Part shown: positions 1-10,107 of the stretch, one piece after another | How positions within the stretch are numbered: position 1 is the stretch's first letter | Layout of the letters: every line of letters begins with the position of its first letter | Source: Macrostomum hystrix | Taxonomy: Eukaryota > Platyhelminthes > Macrostomidae | Direction: 5' to 3' | Length of the DNA: 64,000 bases | NCBI GenBank assembly: GCA_950097015.1 | Contig: CATNEN010000001.1 | Coordinates: forward strand, 62,001-126,000 | Program-made: the position numbers and the translations under genes | The notes under the pieces: model-generated | The model's database searches: none | Seen by the model: the letters and a program-made list of their open reading frames with translations, nothing else | Told to the model about the DNA's origin: nothing

Positions 1-3000
1 GCCGCATTCAATACAGCCAATCCTGCAGTGTTTCTCTGGCTCATTTCCACCGTCGAGGACAAGAATCTGTTTTTCGGTCACGATGATGACGGCTACAGTG
101 CTGTTAGCCTCGCATTTGAGAAGCAGAATTTGGACACACTCAAACAAGTGACTGAGAAGCTTGGTCTGGCGGAGTGCCTGGCGGCAAAAACTGCCAAAAA
201 TCAAAATATTTGCCTTCTAGCCGCATTCAATACAGCCAATCCTGCAGTGTTTCTCTGGCTCATTTCCATCGTCGAGGACAAGAATCTGTTTTTCGGTCAC
301 GATGATGACGGCTACAGTGCTGTTAGCACTGCATTTTTTAAGCAGAATTTGGACACACTCAAACGAGTGACTGAGAAGCTTGGTCTGGCGGAGTGCCTGG
401 CGGCAAAAACTGCCAAAAATGAAAATATTTGCAAAAGAGCCGCATTCAATACAGCCAATCCTGCAGTGTTTCTCTGGCTCATTTCTATCGTCGTGGACAA
501 GAATCAGTTTTTCGTTCAAGACGATGACGGCGAAAGTGCTGTTAGCATCGCATTTAATCTTCAGAATTTGGACACACTCAAACGAGTGACTGAGAAGCTT
601 GGTCTGGCGGAGTGCCTGGCGGCAAAAACTGCCAAAAATCAAAATATTTGCCTTCGAGCCGCATTCAATTCAGCCAATCCTGCAGTGTTTCTCTGGCTCA
701 TTTCCACCGTCGAGGACAAGAATCTGTTTTTCGGTCACGATGATGACGGCGAAAGTGCTGTTAGCCTCGCATTTGAGAAGCAGAATTTGGACACACTCAA
801 ACAAGTGACTGAGAAGCTTGGTCTGGCGGAGTGCCTGGCGGCAAAAACTGCCAAAAATGAAAATATTTGCCTTCGAGCCGCATTCAATACAGCCAATCCT
901 GCAGTGTTTCTCTGGCTCATTTCCACCGTCGAGGACAAGAATCTGTTTTTCGGTCACGATGATGACGGCTACAGTGCTGTTAGCCTCGCATTTGAGAAGC
1001 AGAATTTGGACACACTCAAACAAGTGACTGAGAAGCTTGGTCTGGCGGAGTGCCTGGCGGCAAAAACTGCCAAAAATCAAAATATTTGCCTTCTAGCCGC
1101 ATTCAATACAGCCAATCCTGCAGTGTTTCTCTGGCTCATTTCCATCGTCGAGGACAAGAATCTGTTTTTCGGTCACGATGATGACGGCTACAGTGCTGTT
1201 AGCACTGCATTTTTTAAGCAGAATTTGGACACACTCAAACGAGTGACTGAGAAGCTTGGTCTGGCGGAGTGCCTGGCGGCAAAAACTGCCAAAAATGAAA
1301 ATATTTGCAAAAGAGCCGCATTCAATACAGCCAATCCTGCAGTGTTTCTCTGGCTCATTTCTATCGTCGTGGACAAGAATCAGTTTTTCGTTCAAGACGA
1401 TGACGGCGAAAGTGCTGTTAGCATCGCATTTAATCTTCAGAATTTGGACACACTCAAACGAGTGACTGAGAAGCTTGGTCTGGCGGAGTGCCTGGCGGCA
1501 AAAACTGCCAAAAATCAAAATATTTGCCTTCGAGCCGCATTCAATTCAGCCAATCCTGCAGTGTTTCTCTGGCTCATTTCCACCGTCGAGGACAAGAATC
1601 TGTTTTTCGGTCACGATGATGACGGCGAAAGTGCTGTTAGCCTCGCATTTGAGAAGCAGAATTTGGACACACTCAAACAAGTGACTGAGAAGCTTGGTCT
1701 GGCGGAGTGCCTGGCGGCAAAAACTGCCAAAAATGAAAATATTTGCCTTCTAGCCGCATTCAATACAGCCAATCCTGCAGTGTTTCTCTGGCTCATTTCC
1801 ATCGTCGAGGACAAGAATCTGTTTTTCGGTCACGATGATGACGGCTACAGTGCTGTTAGCACTGCATTTTTTAAGCAGAATTTGGACACACTCAAACGAG
1901 TGACTGAGAAGCTTGGTCTGGCGGAGTGCCTGGCGGCAAAAACTGCCAAAAATCAAAATATTTGCCTTCGAGCCGCATTCAATTCAGCCAATCCTGCAGT
2001 GTTTCTCTGGCTCATTTCCATCGTCGAGGACAAGAATCTGTTTTTCGGTCACGATGATGACGGCTACAGTGCTGTTAGCATCGCATTTATGGAGCAGAAC
2101 TTGGACACACTCAAACAAGTGACTGAGAAGCTTGGTCTGGCGGAGTGCCTGGCGGCAAAAACTGCCAAAAATCAAAATATTTGCCTTCGAGCCGCATTCA
2201 ATACAGCCAATCCTGCAGTGTTTCTCTGGCTCATTTCCACCGTCGAGGACAAGAATCTGTTTTTCGGTCACGATGATGACGGCTACAGTGCTGTTAGCCT
2301 CGCATTTGAGAAGCAGAATTTGGACACACTCAAACAAGTGACTGAGAAGCTTGGTCTGGCGGAGTGCCTGGCGGCAAAAACTGCCAAAAATCAAAATATT
2401 TGCCTTCTAGCCGCATTCAATACAGCCAATCCTGCAGTGTTTCTCTGGCTCATTTCCATCGTCGAGGACAAGAATCTGTTTTTCGGTCACGATGATGACG
2501 GCTACAGTGCTGTTAGCACTGCATTTTTTAAGCAGAATTTGGACACACTCAAACGAGTGACTGAGAAGCTTGGTCTGGCGGAGTGCCTGGCGGCAAAAAC
2601 TGCCAAAAATCAAAATATTTGCCTTCGAGCCGCATTCAATTCAGCCAATCCTGCAGTGTTTCTCTGGCTCATTTCCATCGTCGAGGACAAGAATCTGTTT
2701 TTCGGTCACGATGATGACGGCTACAGTGCTGTTAGCCTCGCATTTGAGAAGCAGAATTTGGACACACTCAAACAAGTGACTGAGAAGCTTGGTCTGGCGG
2801 AGTGCCTGGCGGCAAAAACTGCCAAAAATCAAAATATTTGCCTTCTAGCCGCATTCAATACAGCCAATCCTGCAGTGTTTCTCTGGCTCATTTCCACCGT
2901 CGAGGACAAGAATCTGTTTTTCGGTCACGATGATGACGGCTACAGTGCTGTTAGCCTCGCATTTGAGAAGCAGAATTTGGACACACTCAAACAAGTGACT

Positions 3001-3066
3001 GAGAAGCTTGGTCTGGCGGAGTGCCTGGCGGCAAAAACTGCCAAAAATGAAAATATTTGCCTTCTA
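1..3066 (+). repeat. Intragenic 219-bp repeat array of gene 1 (14 units)
   Basis: Units begin at GCCGCATTCAAT, at 1, 220, 439 and so on to 2848, with no length change. The first four units (876 bp) recur almost identically as units five to eight (877-1752); the clear difference is NICLR against NICLL at the last junction. Later units re-use the same types. The three codons after AF read EKQ, FKQ, NLQ, EKQ, then the same four again, then FKQ, MEQ, EKQ, FKQ, EKQ, EKQ. Silent sites are almost invariant, indicating recent unequal exchange or conversion. Confidence 0.9.
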
Positions 3067-5946
3067 GCCGCATTCAATACAGCCAATCCTGCAGTGTTTC
3101 TCTGGCTCATTTCCATCGTCGAGGACAAGAAACTCTTCTTTGAAAAGGATGATGATGGAGCTGCTGCTGTATCCTTTGCCTTTTATCGCCAAGGGTTGGT
3201 CACAGTGAAGCTTTTGACAGACCGTTTTGGACTCAGCGAGTGTTTGAGTTGCATTGACAATCTAAATCGGGATTTGTTTTCTTTTTCCTCACTTAACAGC
3301 GTGAACCCGGGAGTATTTAGCTGGCTTCTAGAGCAGGTCTCCCAGCAATGTCCAGACAAGAAGTCCAGAATCTTCGAGTTGGATTCCAACGGCAACACTC
3401 TGCTTCATGCACTGTATAGGAAGGTCGATTTGTTCGGCGATGTTGATGCGCTTGCAGTGCTGATCGGCCGCATCGACTTTCTTTTTGAAAATGAAGTTGA
3501 TCCAAGAAAAGAAAACAAATTCAGACTCAACTGTCTGCTTGCCGCTGAATCCAGTGCTGACAATCTCAATCGCCTTTTGCGAGCTCTTCAAAGATCAGCG
3601 CATTTGGAAATCTTCAGAAATCTGCAAAGAAACTCGGAGGGCCTTCATGCAGCTCATGTCTTCTGCACTCGCTACGATCTCCGAGTTATCGAGAACGATT
3701 TGAGCAAGCTGTGCGGTCTCAGTCCTGACGAGCTCCTTGCAGTCCGAGTTTCTGACGGACCGCTGAAGGACGCGACTTGTCTGCACTTTGCCTGCGAATC
3801 CGGTCACAAGTTGAACATCGAATACCTTCTAAAGAAAGGACGGAAGCTGGAAGATGAGACAGACGCCGGGCAGACGAGTGTCGACTTTGCCTGCAACAAG
3901 GCGAAGCTCGAGGATGTTTTGGATGTTGCAGAGAAGTCAGTTGGTCTCGGAAAACTGCTCAAGCTGGTTGATCCAACGAAGCGAGCTCTGAACCTTCCAG
4001 ACGTTCAGAGCGCCCGAGGTCACCTGACTCGATTCAACGACTCATCGCTGAAGGCCAGCATTGAGGATGATAAATCCAGACGACAGACGAGAGGCAAGGA
4101 AGCCGGTGAGATGAAAAACGAGAGTCTGCAGGCCGGACACGGAGCTGACAGCATTTCAAAGTCCGAGGATTCGCCAGAAGTGAAAATGCTGTTCAGAGCA
4201 TTCGAGCTCGACTCAAGTGAGATGCTCCGCAGCTTGATCAGTTTGGGCTTCGCCATCGATGAGATCGATGACCAGTTCTCCAGGCATGTCTCAAAGCAGA
4301 TTGGCAATGGGCGGGAAAGCAGTAAGTCTCCTACAATAGCCAAGCTTCAAAAGTACTTCTCCTCAGAAGGAAGAGATTCTGAAGCTCTCATGCTGATGGA
4401 GTACGCAGTGCTGCTCGAGAAGCCGAAGCTGCTCAATGACCTGATGCTGCTGCCACAGTTTGACATCATCCCACAGACTTTGAGGCTGCTCGTTTATCTC
4501 AAGCCCAGAGTGAAGTCGAGCAATGTTGAGAATCTGAAAAAAGTGCAAGCTCTAGCCTTGAACATTGTCGTCAATGTTCTGGAGCACCTCTACGTGAATG
4601 CTGATGAAGAAGAGCGGAATCTTGTTTTCGCCTACCTGAGTGGCTCATTTATGGTGTCAGACGGGCATCCTCAGGTTCGAGGTCCGAGGTTCCCGCCACC
4701 ATTGGATTATCTTACCAGAAAAATTTCAAACGATAAAACTGATCACGAAAAAGTGAGCAAAGATGCGAAGAAACCAAAAAAGCCATCAGAAAAGAAGTCT
4801 GCAGCTGCAGTGATGTCAGTGATGGAGCTGGTGCAGACCCTGGACTGTGACGATTTGTTTGCCACTGACTGCATCAGCCAGTTGGTGGATCGGCAGTGGA
4901 ACGAGGCTCCACCGCTGCCCTGGAGCAGTCCTGCACGCTGCTGCTCATGCAACATACCGCAAAAGGTGACAATTCAACAGCGGTTCATCATCCACTCTGT
5001 CTTTTTCCTGGTCTTTCTGCTCTACTTTGCCTGGTACGTGACGGATTTCAGTCGGACAAAGCAGTTTCCGATTCTAGACGTCGTCCTGTTGGCCTACGCG
5101 CTGTCCTTCACTCTGCAGGAAGTCAACGACTTGCTGAACAAGCTGTCTATGAAGGACATACGAATTTTCAGAAGCCACTTGAGATGTCCTCGCTACTTCA
5201 CCGACTTCTTCAACTACTTTGACATGCTCGGCCTGCTGCTGATGTGGGCGGGGCTGGTCCTGAAGCTGCTTGGCCGGCTGAGCGACCCCAGCCTCATGCG
5301 CAGCTCTCAGGTCGTCCTCAGCGTCTCGTTCCTGTTCCTGGGATTCCGCTCCGTGGCCCTGCTCAGCTACTTCAAGGTCACTGGGCCGAACATCAATATG
5401 CTGAAGAGCTTGCTGTTCAAAGACCTGCTGCCATTCTTGATCATCATGCTGGTTCTGATCTTCTCATTTGGCATTTTCTTCTTCAACCTGCTGTTCCCGG
5501 CCTTCTCAGACCTGACAGACGTCCTGGCTCTCGTGAAGATTTTCACAACGCCCGTGTCGCTGGCCTTAAGCATCTTTGAGTTCTCGTTTTTCGAGTCGTG
5601 CAACTCCAGCAGTTTCGCGACCGGACAGACCTGTGCGGACAGTGGAGGCAACCAGGTGTACAGCCTATTCCTGATGTTCGTGTACGTCTTGCTGGTGAAC
5701 ATTGTGATGTTCAACCTGCTGATCGCACTGTTCAACCGCACCGTGACAGCGATGGCCAGCAGGGCGGAGGTTCTGTGGCGCAAGAATCTGTTCGAGCTGC
5801 TGGAGGAGTTCGCAGAGGTCAGTCCGGTTCCGCCGCCGCTGTCGTTCCCGCTCTACGCCTGGAAACTGCTGCGGAGGTGCCGCCCTTCGCACTGCCGACC
5901 CTGCGCTGGCAAAGTCGGTCCTTCTGACGGCTCTGAGAGAAGCAAG
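1..5946 (+). CDS. Gene 1, exon (5'-truncated by window): ankyrin-like repeat TRPM-like cation channel
   Basis: The frame is open from base 1, so the start lies to the left; a Met at 28 is internal to a repeat. Bases 1-3066 are fourteen 219-bp units, each encoding two degenerate ankyrin-like repeats, and a divergent fifteenth follows to about 3285. Further ankyrin-like motifs follow, such as LHFACESGHKLNIEYLL near 3780. Membrane helices S1-S6 lie at about 4983-5045, 5065-5120, 5206-5275, 5305-5370, 5425-5505 and 5660-5735. The loop before S6 holds two cysteines and an N-S-S sequon, as TRPM pore turrets do. S6 ends NLLIALFNRT, followed by LWRKNLFELLEEF and a proline-rich PVPPPLSFPL, which resemble the TRPM TRP region. 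Unspliced reading would stop at 5965-5967, but AAG ends at 5946 before GTAAGA and joins in frame to 6352. The product should be a plasma-membrane cation channel; ligand and ion selectivity are unknown. Confidence 0.85.
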
Positions 5947-6351
5947 GTAAGAGGCCTGGTGGACTGAGGGACTGACTCTGTTACTCACAGATGATAAATG
6001 GTCTGAATATATAGCCCTTAGATTCAGTCAGACAATGACCGAATCCAATTTTCAATTGCAAGAACTGATTGTGTGTACATGAATGCAAATGGCTTTGTAG
6101 CAAAGACATGCTCAGATTATAGTAAGCTGGGGCTGGTCATGAAACTCTTGAGGACTGATTAACAGTAGAAGCAAGGTGAGAGGCCTGGTGAGCGCAGGTG
6201 AACTGAGGGGCTGACTATGTTTACTCATATAGGCACTAGATTGAGTCAGACGATGACCGAATCCAATTTGAATGGAAATAACTGGTTGTGTGCACATGAT
6301 TGCAAATAAGCTCATGTTTCAAGGCGCTCTTCCTCACGGCTTCCGTTCCAG
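5947..6351 (+). other. Gene 1 phase-0 intron (GT-AG, 405 bp)
   Basis: The donor AAG|GTAAGA follows the codon for Lys. The acceptor is a pyrimidine-rich tract ending TTCCGTTCCAG at 6351. Splicing joins two open frames in phase 0, and gene 2 has an intron of the same length at the same place. The intron contains an imperfect duplication of about 150 bp: sequence from 5938 (last exon bases and donor) recurs from about 6168 with a GTGAGA pseudo-donor. Confidence 0.8.
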
Positions 6352-6636
6352 CCGTGGTGGACGAACCGGAGCGACTTCAGCGGCTACCCCGAAGACTTCA
6401 AGCGCTTCCTGATCTTCCAGGCCGAGCAGCTCCGGCAGCAGCGGCCACGGCTGCAGCGGGCGGTCGAGCGGCACAAGGGGGACGTCGATGTGCTGAAGGC
6501 GCACGTGGAGAACCAGGTCAAGGACCTGCGGGAGGAACTGCGGAATGAGATGAAAGAAAACTTCGAGAACCTGCAGCAGCAAATGTCGCAGGTGATGAGC
6601 ATTCTGCAGCAACTGCAGCAGCAGCGTCAGCAGTGA
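6352..6636 (+). CDS. Gene 1, terminal exon: C-terminal coiled coil
   Basis: This 95-codon frame (94 residues and TGA) starts PWWTNRSDFSGYPEDFKRF and continues into a long charged, Gln/Leu-rich helix ending QQQRQQ. A coiled coil after the TRP region is typical of TRPM-type channels, where it helps subunits assemble. It is an open frame without its own convincing start, it follows a good acceptor, and it matches the gene 2 exon. That pattern makes it an exon and not a separate gene. It lacks 53 codons present in gene 2 (junction at 6543/6544), which shortens the coil while keeping the frame. Confidence 0.75.
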   Translation, partial: PWWTNRSDFSGYPEDFKRFLIFQAEQLRQQRPRLQRAVERHKGDVDVLKAHVENQVKDLREELRNEMKENFENLQQQMSQVMSILQQLQQQRQQ

Positions 6637-7333
6637 CCATGCGACTTCAGCATGGTTTTCTCTTTACAAAGCATCCTTGACTGCTTTCAGTCCTCCAAAT
6701 CAATGCAGCGCGCCTTAAACAGGCAATTCTTCATTTGCTGGGCTCTTGTTTATCGCCTTAGATCTGTTTAAGAACTATTTCACCAACAGAAGATTTTCAA
6801 TATGCAACTTTTAATTCATCGAGATTTCGCTACCACTGTTTTAACTGACAATTAATTACAATTACAATCATACTTAATTTAACTCAATTTAATTTAAAAT
6901 AGAAGTTCGTGGAAGATAACTACTTGTACGAGCCGTATATCAAAAAACTATATTTGCTTGCTTTTTACTCGATTTGTTCGATGGTATTTTAAACTATTCC
7001 ATTTTTCGAACTTTTTTGAGGTACCTCTGTGCGTTGAATTTAAAATTCAGAAACTGCCTTCAACATTGACAATGCTTTTGTGCCATCACGCTTCACTTTC
7101 TATAATTTTCTAGAGTCTTGAAATGCTTGCAGAATTTCTTGTGCTCACTGGCACCTCAGTGTGCTCAAGCCCCACTCTGAGCTCGTGTCCGCTTTTACTT
7201 GAGTACTTAACAAGCTTTCGTATATTTTCTGGTACTTTTTGGTGATGACAAAGAAACATTTGCTTGCTGGTGAAATTTACAGCTTCTCAAACTCGGGCAG
7301 ATTGAGCACTGATTGACACTTTGATCGAGTAAT
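6637..7333 (+). other. Gene 1 3' UTR / downstream flank
   Basis: This AT-rich sequence has no convincing frame and aligns with 31429-32207 after gene 2. It lacks about 130 bp that gene 2 has just after the stop codon. The AATAAA found in the gene 2 copy is not present at the matching place, so the poly(A) site is unclear. Confidence 0.4.
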
Positions 7334-7918
7334 GAGTCTAGAATCCGCTGTGTGAGCAGTCTAGACTCCCATGTGTGAGCAGTCTAGAATCCCCTGTGCA
7401 AAGCAGTCTAGAATCCCCTGTGCAAAGCACTCTAGAATCCCCTGTGCAAAGCAGTCTAGAATCCCCTGTGTGAGCAGTCTAGAATCCCCTGTGCAAAGCA
7501 GTCTAGAATCCCCTGTGCAAAGCAGTCTAGAATCCCCTGGGTGAGCAGTCTAGAATCCCCTGTGCAAAGCAGTCTAGAATCCCCTGTGCAAAGCAGTCTA
7601 GAATCCCCTGTGCAAAGCAGTCCAGAATCCCCTGAGCAAAGCAGTCTAGAATCCCCTGAGCAAAGCAGTCTAGAATCCCCTGTGCAAAGCAGTCTAGAAT
7701 CCCCTGAGCAAAGCAGTCTAGAATCCCCTGTGCAAAGCAGTCTAGAATCCCCTGTGCAAAGCAGTCTAGAATCCCCTGTGCAAAGCAGTCTAGAATCCCC
7801 TGTGCAAAGCAGTCTAGAATCCCCTGTGCAAAGCAGTCTAGAATCCGCTATGTGAGCAGTCTAGAATCCCCTGTGCAAAGCAGTCTAGAATCCCCTGTGG
7901 AAAGCAGTCCAGAATCCA
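7334..7918. repeat. Minisatellite R1, 24-bp (and 23-bp) units, about 24 copies
   Basis: Each unit carries the palindrome TCTAGA and then ATCCCCTGTG, followed by CAAAGCAG (24 bp) or TGAGCAG (23 bp). The 24-bp form dominates here. One plus frame (7541-7855) stays open only because 24 is divisible by three. The matching array in unit 2 is 32208-32892. Confidence 0.9.
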
Positions 7919-8130
7919 TAAATTCAGTTTTTAGAAATTTATTAAGTATTCTTCGCTTTTAAAATTTTCAAAGAGCCAAAAACAAGCACTTTCCTTTAGA
8001 TATAGACCTTTGACTTGGTTTTGTTTTTTTTAATTTATTTCGGTTGTTCTTTTCTTAACTGCTCCTATTGTGCACACCTTTTTAAGAACTAACAAGATTA
8101 CATGCTTATCGTTTAATCTATCTTTACTTA
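7919..8130. other. Single-copy spacer between R1 and R2
   Basis: AT-rich sequence matching 32893-33101 in unit 2; no gene or motif is recognised. Confidence 0.4.
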
Positions 8131-8930
8131 CATGTTTATCTTGTGTTTACAGCCCTAGCTGACATGTTTATCTTGTGTTTACAGACCTAGCTCACATGTT
8201 TATCTTGTGTTTACAGTCCTAGCTCACATGTTTATCTTGTGTTTACAGACCCAGCTCACATGTTTATCCTGTGTTTACAGCCCTAGCTCACATGTTTATC
8301 CTGTGTTTACAGCCCTAGCTCACATGTTTATCTTGTGTTTACAGTCCTAGCTCACATGTTTATCTTGTGTTTACAGCCCTAGCTCACATGTTTATCCTGT
8401 GTTTACAGCCCTAGCTCACATGTTTATCTTGTGTTTACAGCCATAGCTCACATGTTTATCTTGTGTTTACAGCCCTAGCTCACATGTTTATTTTGAGTTT
8501 ACAGCCCCAGCTCACATTCTTATCTTGTGTTTACAGCCCTAGCTCACATGCTTATCTTGTGTTTACAGCCCCAGCTCACATTTTTATCTTGTATTTACAG
8601 CCCTAGCTCACATGTTTATCTTGTGTTTACAGTCCTAGCTCACATGTTTATCTTGTGTTTACAGACCCAGCTCACATGTTTATCTTGTGTTTACAGCCCT
8701 AGCTCACATGTTTATCTTGTGTTTACAGCCCTAGCTCACATGTTTATCTTGTGTTTACAGCCCTAGCTCACATGTTTATCTTGTGTTTAAAGCCCTAGCT
8801 CACTTGTTTATCTTGTGTTTACAGCCCTAGCTCACATGTTAATCTTGTGTTTACAGCCCTAGCTCACATGTTTATCTTGTGTTTACAGCCCCAGCTCACA
8901 TGGTTATCTTGTGTTTACGGCCCTAGCTCA
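8131..8930. repeat. Minisatellite R2, 32-bp units, 25 copies
   Basis: The span is exactly 25 x 32 bp. Each unit reads CATGTTTATCTTGTG, then TTTACAG, then CCCTAGCTCA with small changes. A unit therefore usually holds two forkhead-type cores (TGTTTAT and TGTTTAC) and an acceptor-like TTTACAG. Unit 2 has only about six copies at 33102-33293. Confidence 0.92.
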
Positions 8931-9321
8931 CTCATTTCTAACACTAAATTGTTTTACAACAGTGTTCGGGTGTCTAATGGCATGAATGCTGCTTCACAAT
9001 GGTCCAGTGTACAATTTTGAGTTGTATTTGAGCAGTTTTAGTCATGAATTGATTAAAATATTCAAAATTATCTTGGCTGAATCTGATCTGACACATGAGT
9101 GAAGCAGCTGCTGTCATCCAATGAACCGAGTCCTGTTTCAAATCCCATGACTATTTTCTCCCGAGAAATGAATTATCCCAGACTAAAAGCTGATTGACAG
9201 GAGCAATCGATGTTTATCCCAGCCATTTGATCAAAATCAAAATAAATAATTTTGTTATAAAAGTCTCAGACTCGAACTCTGAGATTTATTGACACCTTCT
9301 GATTAGAAACCTAATGTCTCT
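8931..9321. other. Single-copy spacer
   Basis: This block is well conserved with 33294-33686 in unit 2. It has no long frame and no recognised RNA gene. Confidence 0.35.
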
Positions 9322-9460
9322 GACTTGGCTGATGATTCACTCACTCAGTTGGCACAATGTCACAGGAGTGGCTCTTGGACTTGGCTGATGATTCACTCAC
9401 TCAGTTGGCACAATGTCACAGGTGTGGCTCTTGGACTTGGCAGTTGATTCACTCACTAAG
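9322..9460. repeat. Repeat R3, 56-bp units, about 2.5 copies
   Basis: GACTTGGC recurs at 9322, 9378 and 9434, each followed by GATTCACTCACT. Unit 2 has four copies at 33687-33910. Confidence 0.85.
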
Positions 9461-9474
9461 TGTTTGAGGTCTTG

Positions 9475-9811
9475 TGCTCGAGTCGCAGCAGGATCAAAGC
9501 TGGAATCGCAGCAGGATGTTAGCTGGAATCGCAGCAGGATCGAAGCTGGAATCGCAACAGGATCGAAGCTGGAATCGCAGCAGCATTGTAGCTGGAATCG
9601 CAGCAGGATCGAAGCTGGAAGCGCAGCAGGATCGAAGCTGGAATCGCAGCATAATGGTAGCTGGAATCGCAGCAGCACTGTAGCTGGAATCGCAGCAGCA
9701 TTGTAGCTGGAATCGCAGCAGCATTGTAGCTGGAATCGCAGCAGCATTGTAGCTGGAATCGCAGCATCATTGTAGCTGGAATCGCATCAGGATCGGAGCT
9801 GGAATCGCATT
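9475..9811. repeat. Minisatellite R4, 23-bp units, about 14 copies (unit 1 only)
   Basis: The unit is AGCTGGAATCGCAGCAG followed by GATCGA or CATTGT. The corresponding position in unit 2 holds an unrelated 21-bp array. Frames open on both strands here are repeat artefacts. Confidence 0.9.
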
Positions 9812-10107
9812 ACAAAAACTAATTTTGTCACAGAGGTCCTGAGTGAAACAGCGATGAAGCTTCGAAGTTCAAGCTGGTTGCAAAATATTTCATTTATTCT
9901 ACTCGGAGTAGTTTCGTAAGCCGAGTTACTTGAGCTTTTGAGTCCTAAACAAGAGGTCTGAAGTTCGAATCCAAAGCTTTTACCACAATCCTTCACATCT
10001 TGTTCTCTTTACTACTTCTAGTATTTCTGAGAGAGTTAAAGCCTTGTTCATTGCCAATTGCGTGTGTGGTGACAGTGGATCATTGGGTCAGTCAAAAGCT
10101 AGAGAAT
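9812..10107. other. Unit-1-specific segment
   Basis: No counterpart is seen in unit 2, whose matching interval (34806-35430) is different sequence. Only the tRNA-like stretch above is notable. Confidence 0.4.
9917..9983 (+). ncRNA. tRNA-like / possible SINE-head sequence (degenerate)
   Basis: TAAGCCGAGTTACTTGAGC resembles a tRNA D arm/A box, and AAGTTCGAATCC at 9961-9972 resembles a B box. A T-rich run follows. The T stem does not pair and the anticodon loop would be oversized, so it is at best a decayed tRNA-derived element. It lies in sequence present only in unit 1. Confidence 0.2.

Noticed and set aside
217-2832. Antisense and shifted frames within the 219-bp units
   Set aside because: They repeat with the 219-bp period and are shadows of the channel frame, which has the domain and membrane signals.
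5947-5967. Stop at 5965-5967 as the true C-terminus of gene 1
   Set aside because: GTAAGA at 5947 is a strong donor and phase-0 splicing to 6352 adds a coiled coil; both genes share this. A minor unspliced form remains possible.
7541-7855. A 104-codon plus frame with an SLESPVQ period
   Set aside because: It is the 24-bp R1 minisatellite read in one phase; it is broken in unit 2.
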